From contig CAWEPI010000008.1 of the NCBI GenBank assembly GCA_963810945.1, positions 620,001 through 684,000 of the forward strand: 64,000 nucleotides of DNA. The letters are read 5' to 3'. Position 1 is the stretch's first letter. Every line of letters begins with the position of its first letter. A program made the position numbers and the translations under genes. This document shows positions 1-8,974 of the stretch, one piece after another. The notes beneath the pieces are model-generated. The model searched no databases, was not told the DNA's origin, and was given only the letters and a program-made list of their open reading frames with translations. This DNA is from JAOUEA01 sp963810945 (GTDB lineage Bacteria > Actinomycetota > UBA4738 > HRBIN12).

Positions 1-342
1 GGCGCCCGACCGGTCGGTGACCGGCGTCGCTCCGGCCACGCGGATGGGGCCGTTGGGCTTCAGCGCCACGGCAGGGTGGGAGGTGTCGGGCACCTCCCAT
101 GCGAACGGCTTGGGGAGGCGGCCCGTCGGCTGCTCCTCCTCGAAGCAGGCGTACGGGGGGGCAGCGTCACAGAGCGGCAGGGAGCCCGAGGCGCCGCATC
201 GACAGACGAGGTACTCGGCCTCCTCGGTCAAGGGGTCGCCGGTAGCCCAGCTATCCCCCTCGCGCAGCAGGCGGACGAGGGGCACGCCCCGCACCCGGAG
301 CGGTCCGCCCGCGATCGCCTCGATGAGCCGCTCACCCGTCAC
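1..342 (-). CDS. CDGSH-like iron-sulfur protein, partial (runs off the left edge)
   Basis: The minus strand is open from a GTG at 342 to the window edge (114 codons visible). The start overlaps the stop of the upstream CDGSH gene (GTGACGGGTGA), so the two are translationally coupled. Residues 47-58 (CRCGASGSLPLCD) match the CDGSH cluster signature C-x-C-x2-S-x3-P-x-C-D. The His ligand that should follow is absent: the sequence continues AAPPYACF, which offers a cysteine (about residue 66) instead. The remainder has no recognisable domain. Probably a small electron-transfer or Fe-S storage protein working with its neighbour. The family call is good; function and C-terminus are unknown. Confidence 0.7.
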   Translation of the reverse strand, partial: MTGERLIEAIAGGPLRVRGVPLVRLLREGDSWATGDPLTEEAEYLVCRCGASGSLPLCDAAPPYACFEEEQPTGRLPKPFAWEVPDTSHPAVALKPNGPIRVAGATPVTDRSGA

Positions 343-1003
343 GGAAGCCGACGTCCTTGTGCGAGCCGTCGCAGAACGGCTTGTTCGCGGAATGCCCACA
401 CCGGCAGAGCGTGACGCGGTTGCGCACCTCGTAGGTCCGGTCGTCGGCACCGACGATCCGCACGCCGCCGCGTACCCAGAGCGGACCGTCGGCCGAGACC
501 GCGATGCCGGGGTCGAACGAGGGCTCCTCCGCCTCGGCGCCCACCTCGGGCGCGTGATCGATCGTGCCCGACGGACAGAGGTCCACCATGTGTTCGAGCC
601 GCTCGCGGACCGCGGGATCCGAGGTCTCGGCGATCATGCGCCAGACGTTGGTGAAGCGATCCCCGCAGTAGCCCGCATGGGTGCAGAACGAGTGGTCGTC
701 GGTCATCGCGACGCCGTGGCCGGGGAAGACCTTCGCACGTGTGGCCCTCGGAGCGGGGTCCGCGACCTCGGCGCCGTCCCACGCTTGATCCTCGTGGGAT
801 TCGTCGCAGAACGGCTTGGTGGAGGAGCGACCGCACCGACACAGCGTGTAGCGCTTGCCGGTGGGAAGAGGCTCGAGCTGGGCCCAGTCGACAGGCTCGC
901 CGAACTCCGTCTCCACCTGACGGGTGCGAGCCAGCGGCAACGACCCCGACACCTCGTACGGGCCTTCGGGTTCGATCCGGATCATCGGTTCGGGCTCGGC
1001 CAT
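332..1003 (-). CDS. Multi-cluster CDGSH iron-sulfur protein
   Basis: A 223-residue protein. An AGGAG six bases upstream favours the ATG at 1003 over the one at 1021. It carries two CDGSH-type [2Fe-2S] sites: C55, C57, C66, H70 (ending CDESH) and C200, C202, C211, H215 (ending CDGSH). Between them is a segment with cysteines at 107, 113 and 143 (CTHAGYC and LCPSG) like the divergent ferredoxin domain often fused in bacterial CDGSH proteins. Three Fe-S centres on one cytosolic chain suggest electron transfer or redox sensing; no substrate can be inferred. It overlaps the next minus-strand gene by 11 bp and is divergent from the GntR gene. Confidence 0.85.
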   Translation of the reverse strand: MAEPEPMIRIEPEGPYEVSGSLPLARTRQVETEFGEPVDWAQLEPLPTGKRYTLCRCGRSSTKPFCDESHEDQAWDGAEVADPAPRATRAKVFPGHGVAMTDDHSFCTHAGYCGDRFTNVWRMIAETSDPAVRERLEHMVDLCPSGTIDHAPEVGAEAEEPSFDPGIAVSADGPLWVRGGVRIVGADDRTYEVRNRVTLCRCGHSANKPFCDGSHKDVGFRDG

Positions 1004-1096
1004 CCCACGCTCCTGGCGCATCGGACCGGTCCCATCCTAGGCCGGATCGCCCATGCGATACTCCGGCGGACGGAGGCCCGAGGGAGGACGCCGCAG

Positions 1097-1477
1097 GTGA
1101 CACCGGTGCGGATCAAGGTCGATCCCGGCGGCGACCGACCGGCGTCGGCCCAGATCGTCCGACAGATCCGCGCCGCGATCGACGCGGGTCGTCTCGTCCC
1201 GGGCGAGCGGCTCCCTACCGTGCGGGCGCTCGCGGAACGTCTCGACGTGGTGCCCAACACCGCCGCCAAGGCCTACCGGAAGCTCGAGGCGGACGGCTAC
1301 CTCCAGGGCCGGGGTCGCGCCGGCACCTTCGTCGCGCACACGCCGCCGGCTCCCTCCGGCGATCCCGCCGTCGCGCTCCGGGAGGCGGCGCAGGCATACC
1401 TGCAGCGCGCCGACCGGCTGGGGTTCTCGCCGGACGCCGCCGCACGCGCGGTGCGCGAGGCCCGGCGTCCCTCCTGA
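1097..1477 (+). CDS. Short GntR-family (YtrA-like) transcriptional regulator
   Basis: A 126-residue protein starting at GTG 1097, preceded by a clear AGGGAGG at 1081-1087. The N-terminal 75 residues form a GntR winged helix: QIVRQIRAAIDAGRLVPGE, LPTVRALAERLDVVPNT and the wing LEADGYLQGRGRAGTFV. There is no large effector domain, only a short C-terminal helical tail, which is typical of the YtrA subfamily that often controls ABC transporters. None lies next door; the divergent neighbour is the CDGSH gene and the downstream one a secreted propeller. A longer reading frame extends upstream but lies antisense to the CDGSH gene and is not used. The target is unknown. Confidence 0.85.
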   Translation: MTPVRIKVDPGGDRPASAQIVRQIRAAIDAGRLVPGERLPTVRALAERLDVVPNTAAKAYRKLEADGYLQGRGRAGTFVAHTPPAPSGDPAVALREAAQAYLQRADRLGFSPDAAARAVREARRPS

Positions 1478-1562
1478 ACGACGCGATCCGCGCGCTTCCA
1501 CGGTTCCCGAGCGCAGACGTGCGAAGCTCCACGCCAACGTCCGACGAGGAGGGATCGACCCG

Positions 1563-2541
1563 ATGGTGCGTTGGATCGGCAGGCTCACCGTTCTTCTCAC
1601 CGTGCTCGGCACCGCGCTGGGGACGGCCGGACCCGCACACGCCTACGTCGCCGGGCAGGACCGCCTCGCGTTCGTCCGCTTCGACGGGACCGACGCGTCG
1701 GTGCAGACGATGGCCTACGACGGGTCGGCGCCCAAGGCCCCCCTGAAGGCGAACGGCGCCTCGATGCCGCGGTTCGTCGCGGCGAGCCTCTCCACGGACG
1801 GAACCAAGCTGATCTACGCGAGGCTCCCGAACCCCAACTTCTCGGACCTCTACGTGAAGACGATCGGCGGCGGCACCAGGCGCTTGACGCGCACGCCGAC
1901 GATCACCGAGACCTCCCCGGCTTGGTCCCCGAACGGGAAGCGGATCGCCTACCTCGAGACGGACCACGCGACGTATGCCTCCCTCGTCGTGGCCAAGGCC
2001 GACGGCACCCACGCCGTCCCGATCGTGACGATGACCACCGACTACATCTGGTACCCGAGCTGGTCCCCGGACGGAACCGAGATCGCGTTCTCGACCTCGG
2101 ACGGCTCCGACGAGGAGATCTACGTCACCACGCCCGCGGGCGCCCCACCCACGCAGCTCACCGACAATGCCGTGAACGACTTCGCGGGCGACTGGTCGCA
2201 GGACGGGAAGCGGATCGCGTTCACCCGGGTGACGGCGACGGGACCGGTGCCGGCGTTCGGGTCCCGCCAGGTCGCGCTTGCGGCCACGCGGGCTGTCCAC
2301 CGCCCTCGGCGACGTCTACACGATCAGCGCGACCGGCCTGGGCTCCCGGCGGGTCACGACCGACACGCAGGTCTGGGGCCGGGTCGTCTACGGCCCGAAC
2401 AAGACCCTGGTGGTCTCGCGGCTCGCCCACGACTCCCTCGACCTGTACTCGGTGCCGGTGCGTGGAGGGAAGTACCACCGTCTCACCCACACCGGCGAGA
2501 CGTATAACGCGGTCGACCTCCTGCCGCTCCGCGTCGCCTGA
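1563..2541 (+). CDS. Secreted TolB/PD40-type beta-propeller protein (frameshifted)
   Basis: The ATG at 1563 follows GAGGAGGGA. Residues 1-28 form a Sec signal peptide ending near AHAYV. Several PD40-like blades follow, with the repeats SPAWSPNGKRIAYLE, YPSWSPDGTEIAFST and GDWSQDGKRIAFTR. The frame that starts at 1563 drifts into junk after about 2250, while homologous sequence (DVYTISATGLGSRRVTT to DLLPLRVA) continues in the next frame to 2541. One surplus base between about 2245 and 2290, possibly in the GGG near 2291, explains this. The 979-bp total is 3n+1. Likely an extracytoplasmic propeller of about 325 residues; the ligand is unknown. Confidence 0.75.
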
Positions 2542-2591
2542 GGACACCGGCCTCCCGAGGCCGTCGCGCCCAGGTCCTATACTCCGAACAC

Positions 2592-4628
2592 ATGTTCGAC
2601 GACCTGAACGAGGCGCAGCGCACCGCGGCCGCCCACGGCGAGGGACCCCTGCTCGTCGTGGCGGGGGCCGGCACCGGGAAGACCACCACGCTGGCGAGCC
2701 GGGTGGCGCACCTGATCGCCCGAGGGGTCCGACCGGAGCGCATCCTCCTGCTCACCTTCAGCCGCCGCGCCGCCCGCGAGATGATCGGCCGCGCCGAACG
2801 CATGAGCGAGGCGCCCGAGGCGGAGCGGGTGTGGGGCGGCACGTTCCACGCCGTCGCCAATCGGATCCTGCGCCAGGCGGGCCGTCCGCTCGGCCTGCGC
2901 CCCGACTTCACCGTGCTCGACCAGGCCGACGGCGCCGACGTGATGAACCTGATCCGTGACGAGCGCGGATGCAGCACCCGCGAGCGCCGCTTCCCGAAGA
3001 AGGACACGCTCGCCGCCATCTACTCCCGCACGGTGAACGCCGGAGAGAAGCTCGGCGACGTCCTGGCGCGTCACTACCCGTGGTGTCAGGACGAGGGGGA
3101 GGAGATCCGCGAGATCTTCCGCGCGTACACGGCACGCAAGCGCGCCCAGAACGTCCTCGACTACGACGACCTGCTGCTGTTCTGGAAGGCGCTCGCGTGC
3201 GCCCCCGAGACGGGTCCGCAGGTCGGGGCGGCGTTCGACCACATCCTCGTCGACGAGTACCAGGACACCAATGCGCTGCAGGCCGACATCCTCGAGGGCA
3301 TGCGGCCCCCCGACACGCCGCGGAACCTCACCGTGGTCGGCGACGATGCCCAGTCGATCTACGGCTTCCGCGCCGCCACCGTGCGCAACATCCTCGAGTT
3401 CCCGGAGCGCTTCCCGGGCACGACGATCGTGACGCTCGAGCAGAACTACCGCTCGATCCCTCCCATCCTCGAGGCATCCAACGCGGTGATCGCGCTCAGT
3501 CCCCAGCGGCACGAGAAGACGCTGTGGACCGAGCGGAACGGGGCCATGGCCCCCACCCTGCGCACCTGTCTGGACGAGGCGGAGCAATGCGATGCCGTTT
3601 GCCGCACGGTGCTCGAGCATCGCGAGCGCGGCGTCCCGCTCAAGGCCCAGGCCGTGCTCTTCCGCGCCGCCCATCACAGCGACCTCCTCGAGGTCGAGCT
3701 CGCGCGGCGCAACATCCCGTTCGTGAAGTACGGAGGCCTGAAGTTCATGGAGGCCGCGCACGTGAAGGACACGCTGGCGCTCCTCCGCGTCCTGGAGAAC
3801 CCCTGCGACGAGGTGAGCTGGTTCCGCGTGCTTCAGCTGCCCGAGGGCCTGGGTCCCTCCACGGCGCGACGCCTGATGGAGCAGATCGGCGTGCGGGAGC
3901 CGCGCGACGCCCGCTCGCCATTAGTCAATCTCCTTGACCATCCGGTCGAGGTGCCGCGGGCCGCCGTCGAGGGGCTCCAGGCCCTCCGCTCGGCGCTCGC
4001 CGGGTGCGTCGACGAGTCCGCGCTCCCTCCGGCCGGCCAGGTCGAGCGGATCCGCGCCTTCCTCGAACCCGTGATCGCCAGCAAGTACGAGAGCCCGGCG
4101 GCGCGGCTGCGGGACCTCGACCAGCTCGAGCTGCTCGCCACCGGGTATCCGTCACGGGGGCGCTTCCTCAGCGAGCTCACGCTGGATCCACCCTCCTCGA
4201 CCGGGGATCTCGCCGGGGCGCCGCTCCTGGACGAGGACTACCTGGTGCTCTCCACGATCCATTCGGCGAAGGGGCTCGAGTGGGACGTCGTGCACGTGAT
4301 CCACGCGGCCGACGGCATGATCCCCTCCGACATGTCGACGGGTGACGACGCCGAGATCGAGGAAGAGCGTCGGTTGCTCTACGTCGCGATGACGCGGGCT
4401 CGCGACGCCCTGCACGTCACGTTCCCCATGCGGTACTACCGTCGCCCCCGCGGCCTCGAGGACCCGCACAGCTACGCACAGCTCAGCCGCTTCTTGGAGC
4501 CGGCCGCGGTCCGCGGGCGCTTCGAGGCGATCGCGCCGCTCGCCGATGCATCGGAGCCCGACGACGTGATCGACGTGCGCGGCACCGCGAGCGTGGACGC
4601 GTTCCTGGCGGGCCTTTGGTCCGACTGA
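2592..4628 (+). CDS. UvrD/PcrA-family ATP-dependent 3'-5' DNA helicase
   Basis: A 678-residue SF1A helicase with all canonical motifs in order: Walker A AGAGTGKTT (about 24-32), Walker B LVDEYQDTN, motif III VVGDDAQSIYGFR, motif IV QNYRS, motif V STIHSAKGLEWD and motif VI LLYVAMTRARD. It lacks the Cys-rich C-terminal nuclease region of AddA/RecB types and the long C-terminus of PcrA, so it is a short UvrD-like helicase for DNA repair or replication-fork processing. A short AT-richer patch with rare codons (near 3917-3945) sits between two motifs without breaking the frame. It is followed 22 bp later by the HAD gene. Confidence 0.93.
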   Translation: MFDDLNEAQRTAAAHGEGPLLVVAGAGTGKTTTLASRVAHLIARGVRPERILLLTFSRRAAREMIGRAERMSEAPEAERVWGGTFHAVANRILRQAGRPLGLRPDFTVLDQADGADVMNLIRDERGCSTRERRFPKKDTLAAIYSRTVNAGEKLGDVLARHYPWCQDEGEEIREIFRAYTARKRAQNVLDYDDLLLFWKALACAPETGPQVGAAFDHILVDEYQDTNALQADILEGMRPPDTPRNLTVVGDDAQSIYGFRAATVRNILEFPERFPGTTIVTLEQNYRSIPPILEASNAVIALSPQRHEKTLWTERNGAMAPTLRTCLDEAEQCDAVCRTVLEHRERGVPLKAQAVLFRAAHHSDLLEVELARRNIPFVKYGGLKFMEAAHVKDTLALLRVLENPCDEVSWFRVLQLPEGLGPSTARRLMEQIGVREPRDARSPLVNLLDHPVEVPRAAVEGLQALRSALAGCVDESALPPAGQVERIRAFLEPVIASKYESPAARLRDLDQLELLATGYPSRGRFLSELTLDPPSSTGDLAGAPLLDEDYLVLSTIHSAKGLEWDVVHVIHAADGMIPSDMSTGDDAEIEEERRLLYVAMTRARDALHVTFPMRYYRRPRGLEDPHSYAQLSRFLEPAAVRGRFEAIAPLADASEPDDVIDVRGTASVDAFLAGLWSD

Positions 4629-4650
4629 GGCGGACGCTAGGCTTGTCCCC

Positions 4651-5304
4651 ATGTACGACGCCGTGTTGCTGGATCTGTACGACACCTTCGCGTGGAGCGC
4701 CTGGCCCGTGTGGCAGCAGACGCTCGCCGAGCACCTCGGGGTCACCTACGAGGAGGTGGGCAGGGCATTCGACGCGACCAGACCCACACGCAGCGTCGGC
4801 ACCTACGCCGACGCGACCGAGGACCTCGAGGCCGTGGTGCGTGAGATCGGCGTCGTCCTCCCGCCCGACGAACTCGCGACCCTGCGGGCCCTCGAGCAGG
4901 AACAGATCGAGCAGAGCCTGTACCCCTACGACGAATCCCTACCCGTGGTGCGCGCCTTGCGGGAACGAGGTGTGAAGACCGCGCTCGTGAGCAACTGCTC
5001 GCACAACACGAAGCCCGGGGTGGAGCGGCTCGGCCTCTACGAGGAGCTCGATGCCGTGATCCTGTCCTTCGAGGTCGGCATCCGGAAGCCCGACCCGGGG
5101 ATCTACCGAGCCGCGCTCGACGCCCTGGGCCGCCCCGCGCCGGAGCGCTCGGTCTTCGTGGACGATCAGCCCCCTTACTGCGACGGCGCGGCCGCCCTCG
5201 GGATGGACACGATGGTGATCTTCCGCCCGAACCAGCCCCCCGAAGGCACGCCGGCGTCGTCCAACGGACACCGAGCCATCACGGACCTCTCGGCATTGAT
5301 CTGA
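4651..5304 (+). CDS. HAD-superfamily hydrolase (subfamily IA)
   Basis: A 217-residue protein starting at ATG 4651, just downstream of the helicase gene and probably co-transcribed. HAD motifs are present: nucleophile Asp8 in LLDLYDTF, with Tyr10 in the second-Asp position as in dehalogenase-type members; motif II ALVSNCSH; Lys in the motif III segment GIRKPDPGIY; and the acidic motif IV VFVDDQPPYCDGA. The helical cap lies between residues 15 and 90. It most likely hydrolyses a phosphorylated small metabolite in the cytosol; the substrate cannot be told from sequence. Confidence 0.88.
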   Translation: MYDAVLLDLYDTFAWSAWPVWQQTLAEHLGVTYEEVGRAFDATRPTRSVGTYADATEDLEAVVREIGVVLPPDELATLRALEQEQIEQSLYPYDESLPVVRALRERGVKTALVSNCSHNTKPGVERLGLYEELDAVILSFEVGIRKPDPGIYRAALDALGRPAPERSVFVDDQPPYCDGAAALGMDTMVIFRPNQPPEGTPASSNGHRAITDLSALI

Positions 5305-5326
5305 ACCGCGCAGCTGGGCGGTCTAC

Positions 5327-6001
5327 TCAAGCGGAGAGGTACATCAGCAGGATCGCGACGTAGAAGCACGTCGCGGCCGCGATCGTGGCAGCGTGCCACA
5401 CCTCGTGGTAGCCGAACGTATCCGGCCAGGGATCGGGACGATGCGTCGCGAGCGCCAACGCGCCGAGCGTGTAGGTCACCCCGCCCGCGACGACCAGGGC
5501 CATGCCCACGGTGGAGAGCTCCCGGGCGAGCGCCGGCAGGATGAAGATCGCGACCCAACCGAGTCCGATGTACATGAACCCCGACAGCACGTGGAGATCG
5601 ACGCGGTAGAGCTTCGTCATGATCCCCGCGAGTGCGCCGGCCCAGACCACGGCGAGCACGATCCATGTGGTCGCGCCGTGCAGGGCCATCACGCACATCG
5701 GGGTGTAGGTTCCCGCGATCAGGACGAAGATCATCGAGTGGTCGAGGCGACGCATCCGCATGTACGCGCCGTCGGTCCAGTTCCCCAGGTGGTACATCGC
5801 GCTCGCGCCGAACTGCAGCAGTAGCGACGCGGCGTAGACGACGGCGGCCACGCGCGCCGCCGCGCCGGGGGCGACCCAGATCAGGAGCAGCCCGGCCGGG
5901 ATGCACGCGAAGAAGGCCACCTGATGCAGGCGGCCCCTCATGCGCGGCTTCGGCGGGTCGTTCACACGTGCCGGGAGCGTGGCGGTCGTTCCCCTCACCA
6001 C
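5327..6001 (-). CDS. Hemolysin III (TrhA/PAQR-family) membrane protein
   Basis: A 224-residue integral membrane protein with about seven transmembrane helices. It carries the hallmark pattern of the hemolysin III family: SAMYHLGNW (Ser and His of the proposed metal site), RRLDHSMIFVLIAGTYTP and the C-terminal FGYHEVWHA, whose histidines complete the zinc site seen in PAQR receptors. In bacteria these proteins have been linked to membrane-lipid homeostasis; the historic hemolysin name is probably misleading. It is convergent with the HAD gene and divergent from ppk2. Confidence 0.9.
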   Translation of the reverse strand: MVRGTTATLPARVNDPPKPRMRGRLHQVAFFACIPAGLLLIWVAPGAAARVAAVVYAASLLLQFGASAMYHLGNWTDGAYMRMRRLDHSMIFVLIAGTYTPMCVMALHGATTWIVLAVVWAGALAGIMTKLYRVDLHVLSGFMYIGLGWVAIFILPALARELSTVGMALVVAGGVTYTLGALALATHRPDPWPDTFGYHEVWHAATIAAATCFYVAILLMYLSA

Positions 6002-6050
6002 CGACAGCGTAGCGGACCACCCTCGGCCTTCATCGCAATAGACTCCGCGT

Positions 6051-6885
6051 ATGGCTCATGAAGCTCAGAAGCGCCAGAAGTACCCCCGCAAGCTCTACGA
6101 GAAGGAGCTCTACCGCCTCCAGGAGGAGCTCGTCCGGATGGAGCAGTGGGTAGCCGCCACGGGGACCCGTGTCGTCGCGGTCTTCGAAGGACGCGACGCG
6201 GCCGGCAAGGGCGGCACGATCAAGCGGATCACCGAACACATGAACCCGCGCATCACCAAGCACGTCGCTCTGCCCGTGCCGACCGAGCGGCAGAAGACCC
6301 AGTGGTACTTCCAGCGCTACGTCGAGCAGCTCCCCGCCGCCGGCGAGATCGTCCTGTTCGATCGCAGCTGGTACAACCGCGCCGGCATCGAACGCGTGCT
6401 GGGGTTCTGCACGCCCGAGGAGTACTACCGGTTCCTGCGCCAGACGCCCATCTTCGAACGGCTGCTCGTGGAGGACGGGATCATCCTGATCAAGTACTGG
6501 TTCTCGGTGAGCGACGAGGAGCAGGAGCGTCGCTTCCTGGCACGCATCAACGACCCGATGCGCCGGTGGAAGCTGAGCGAGACCGACCTCTACTCGCGGA
6601 CGAAATGGGTGGACTACTCACGCGCCAAGGACGAGATGTTCGTGCACACGGACATCCCTGAGGCGCGCTGGCACGTGGTGGAGGCGGACATCAAGAAGAA
6701 GGCGCGGCTGAACTGCATCGCCCACCTGCTCAGCCAGATCCCGTGGGAGCCCAAGCCGCTGCCCGAGATCGACATCCCCGACCGCCAGGTGGACGAGGGC
6801 TACGTCCGCCCGCCGCAGGAGCTGTCCACCCACGTGCCGGACATCGCCGCAGGAGCTCCTGGAGCGCCACGAAGCCAAGGGCTGA
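6051..6885 (+). CDS. ppk2: Polyphosphate kinase 2 (frameshifted near the C-terminus)
   Basis: PPK2 moves phosphate between polyphosphate and nucleoside phosphates. Walker A is FEGRDAAGKGGT (residues 45-56), Walker B/lid VLFDRSWYNRAG (101-112), and the family segments RWKLSETDLYSRTKW and ARWHVVEAD follow. It is a one-domain enzyme of about 277 residues. As written, the frame runs on to 7673, antisense to hemQ and hemY, which is implausible. With one surplus base removed near 6851 the protein ends QELLERHEAKG and stops at the TGA 6883-6885, six bases before the convergent hemQ stop. I therefore place the true end there. The donor/acceptor class (NDP or NMP) is not resolved. Confidence 0.88.
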
Positions 6886-6890
6886 GACCC

Positions 6891-7568
6891 TCAGACGAGG
6901 TCGTCGAACGCCTCGGCCACCGGCTTGCGGATGCCCGTGACGAACGGGATCTCCTCCTTCGTGAAGCGCCGCGCCTCGGCGTCGCGCAGCCGGCGGATGC
7001 AATCCACGAGCCGATCCGCCTCGTCCGCCTCGAAGGCCAGGATCCACTCCCAGTCGCCCAGGCCGAAGGCGCTCGTCGTGTTCGCGAGGATCTCGGGGAA
7101 CTCGCGGCCGATCACGCCGTGCTCGCGCAGCATCGCCGCGCGCTCCTCGCTCGGCAGCAGGTACCACTCGGGCGTGCGCACGAAGGGATACACGCACGCG
7201 AAGGTCTTCGGCGGCTCGCCCTTCACGAACGCCGGCGCGTGATCCGCCGTGAACTCCGCGGGCTTCACGACGCCCATGAACGTCCACGTGAGCTCCATCA
7301 GGCGGCCCGCGGCCGTGCGCTTGAACTCCACCAGGAACCGCTGCACGTCCTGCGGGGAGGATCCGACGAGCCACAGCATCAGATCGGCGTCCGCACGGAA
7401 GCCCACCGTGGAATAGGTGCCACGCACGTCGACGCGACCCTCCCACGACTTGTACAGGTTCTCGACCTCCTGGATGGCGTCGCGCAGGTCGTCGACGTCG
7501 GCGAGTTCATCGCGGAAGTCGTCGGTGGCGACGAACACGGGGTACAGGGCGTAGATCGTCTCGGTCAT
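6891..7568 (-). CDS. hemQ: Coproheme decarboxylase (HemQ/ChdC, chlorite dismutase-like fold)
   Basis: A 225-residue protein. I chose ATG 7568, which overlaps the hemY stop (ATGA) and gives MTETIYALYPVF; longer readings are antisense artefacts. Family signatures include ACVYPFVRTPEWYLLP, the presumed haem-ligand His in AMLREHGVIG, and GLGDWEWILAFE. It makes haem b from coproheme in the coproporphyrin-dependent pathway of monoderm bacteria. It is the last gene of hemE-hemH-hemY-hemQ, and its presence implies that the upstream ferrochelatase and oxidase act on coproporphyrin(ogen). Confidence 0.93.
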   Translation of the reverse strand: MTETIYALYPVFVATDDFRDELADVDDLRDAIQEVENLYKSWEGRVDVRGTYSTVGFRADADLMLWLVGSSPQDVQRFLVEFKRTAAGRLMELTWTFMGVVKPAEFTADHAPAFVKGEPPKTFACVYPFVRTPEWYLLPSEERAAMLREHGVIGREFPEILANTTSAFGLGDWEWILAFEADEADRLVDCIRRLRDAEARRFTKEEIPFVTGIRKPVAEAFDDLV

Positions 7569-8974
7569 GGCACCGTCTCCTTCTCCTTGGGCGCGCCACG
7601 CAGATGCGCGAGGACGGCCTCGGCGGTCTCGCCGGCTCCGCGGACGCAGTCCGGGATCCCGACGCCGTCGTAGGCCTGCCCCGTCACGAAGATACCCGCG
7701 GGCAGCGCGTCGCGGATCCGCGCCACCCGTTCGAGGTGGCCCAGCCCGTACTGAGGCATCGAGCGCGGCCAGCGCACGACCGCCGCGTGCTCGGGCGCGT
7801 CCGGGAGCTCCACGACGGCGGCGTGGAACCGCGCGCACGCCTCGATCAGCTCAACGTCCGTCGCCTCGAGGATGTCCTCGTCGCCCACCGCTCCGACGTA
7901 GCAGCGCACCACGGCCCGGTTCCCGAACGCCGGCGAGGGCCACTTGTTCGACAGCCACGTGCTGGCCGTCATGGGCGCCTTCCCGCGCGGAACGACGAAC
8001 CCGGTGCCCGAGGGCAGGGCGCGCGCCGTGCCCTCGCCGTAGACGAGCAGCACCACGCCGGTCGACGCGTACGCGACGCCGTCGAGCTCGCGCGCGGACG
8101 CCGGCGCCGTCGCGCGGAGGATCGAGGCCGTGGCGTGAGCCTCGGGCGCGAGCACGACCGCGTCGGCCTCCACGCGTGCATCGTCGTCCGTCCGCACCAC
8201 CCACGCCGCGTCCCCCGCCTCGAGGGACGCCGCACGCACGCGGGTTCGGACGGCCGCGCCGAGCCGGGCCGCCAACGCGTCCGTGAGCCGGTCGACGCCC
8301 CCACGCGGGCGCACGAACATCGGGCCCGGGTCGCCGCGGCGGCGGGCGTCACGCGAGGCCGCCTGCGAGCCACGGATCAAGCTGCCCTGACTCCGCTCCC
8401 AGCGCGCGAGTTCGGGGAAGGTGGCCCCCGCCGACAGCTGGTCGACGTCGCCGGCGAAGAGGCCGGCGAGCAGGGGCGCCACCGCGAGGTCGGTGGCCTC
8501 GTCGCCGAGGCGACGACGCAGCAACGACCCGAGGGTCTCATCGCCCGGCTCCTTCCGCTTGCCGCGCACCAGGTCCTGGGCGGCGCGGCGCCTGCCGGCC
8601 TTCGACAGTCCGGGCCAGCGGAAGACGTCGCCGACGTCGCCGGGGATGCCGAACGGCGCGTCCTTCTGGAACGCCACGAGACCACGGTCCGTCCACAGGA
8701 ACGCGCCCGTGTCGCCCGGCACCTCGAGCTCGGCCGCGATCCCGAGCTCCTTGCAGAGCTCCACGGCCCACGGCTTGCGGGCCAGGAAGGAGTCGGCGCC
8801 CGCGGGCAGGACCAGGTCGCCCACCGCGACGCTCCGCAGCTTCCCACCTGCCCTGGGCCCCGCCTCCACCACGAAGACGTCGAGCGCGGGGTCGGCCTCC
8901 CGGAGGCGGTGCGCCGTGGTGAGACCGCTCACCCCGCCGCCGACCACGACCACGCGGGAAGGCCGGGCGTTCAC
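7565..8974 (-). CDS. hemY: Coproporphyrinogen III oxidase / protoporphyrinogen oxidase (HemY/CgoX)
   Basis: A 469-residue FAD flavoprotein. The start is GTG 8974, overlapping the hemH stop (GTGA), and the end overlaps the hemQ start by 4 bp. The dinucleotide-binding motif VVVVGGGVSGLTTAHRL (about 8-24) is followed by GPRAGGKLRSV. The C-terminal FAD motif is IFVTGQAYDGVGIPDCVRGA. It oxidises coproporphyrinogen III to coproporphyrin III, peripheral to the membrane, given the hemQ partner. The longer open frame upstream (to 9268) is antisense/out-of-frame noise over hemH. Confidence 0.92.
   Translation of the reverse strand: MNARPSRVVVVGGGVSGLTTAHRLREADPALDVFVVEAGPRAGGKLRSVAVGDLVLPAGADSFLARKPWAVELCKELGIAAELEVPGDTGAFLWTDRGLVAFQKDAPFGIPGDVGDVFRWPGLSKAGRRRAAQDLVRGKRKEPGDETLGSLLRRRLGDEATDLAVAPLLAGLFAGDVDQLSAGATFPELARWERSQGSLIRGSQAASRDARRRGDPGPMFVRPRGGVDRLTDALAARLGAAVRTRVRAASLEAGDAAWVVRTDDDARVEADAVVLAPEAHATASILRATAPASARELDGVAYASTGVVLLVYGEGTARALPSGTGFVVPRGKAPMTASTWLSNKWPSPAFGNRAVVRCYVGAVGDEDILEATDVELIEACARFHAAVVELPDAPEHAAVVRWPRSMPQYGLGHLERVARIRDALPAGIFVTGQAYDGVGIPDCVRGAGETAEAVLAHLRGAPKEKETVP

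Noticed and set aside
6886..7673. Open reading frame continuing ppk2 for 260 residues
   Set aside because: It runs antisense through hemQ and into hemY; its Arg/His/Leu-rich translation is a high-GC shadow caused by the frameshift before the true stop at 6885.
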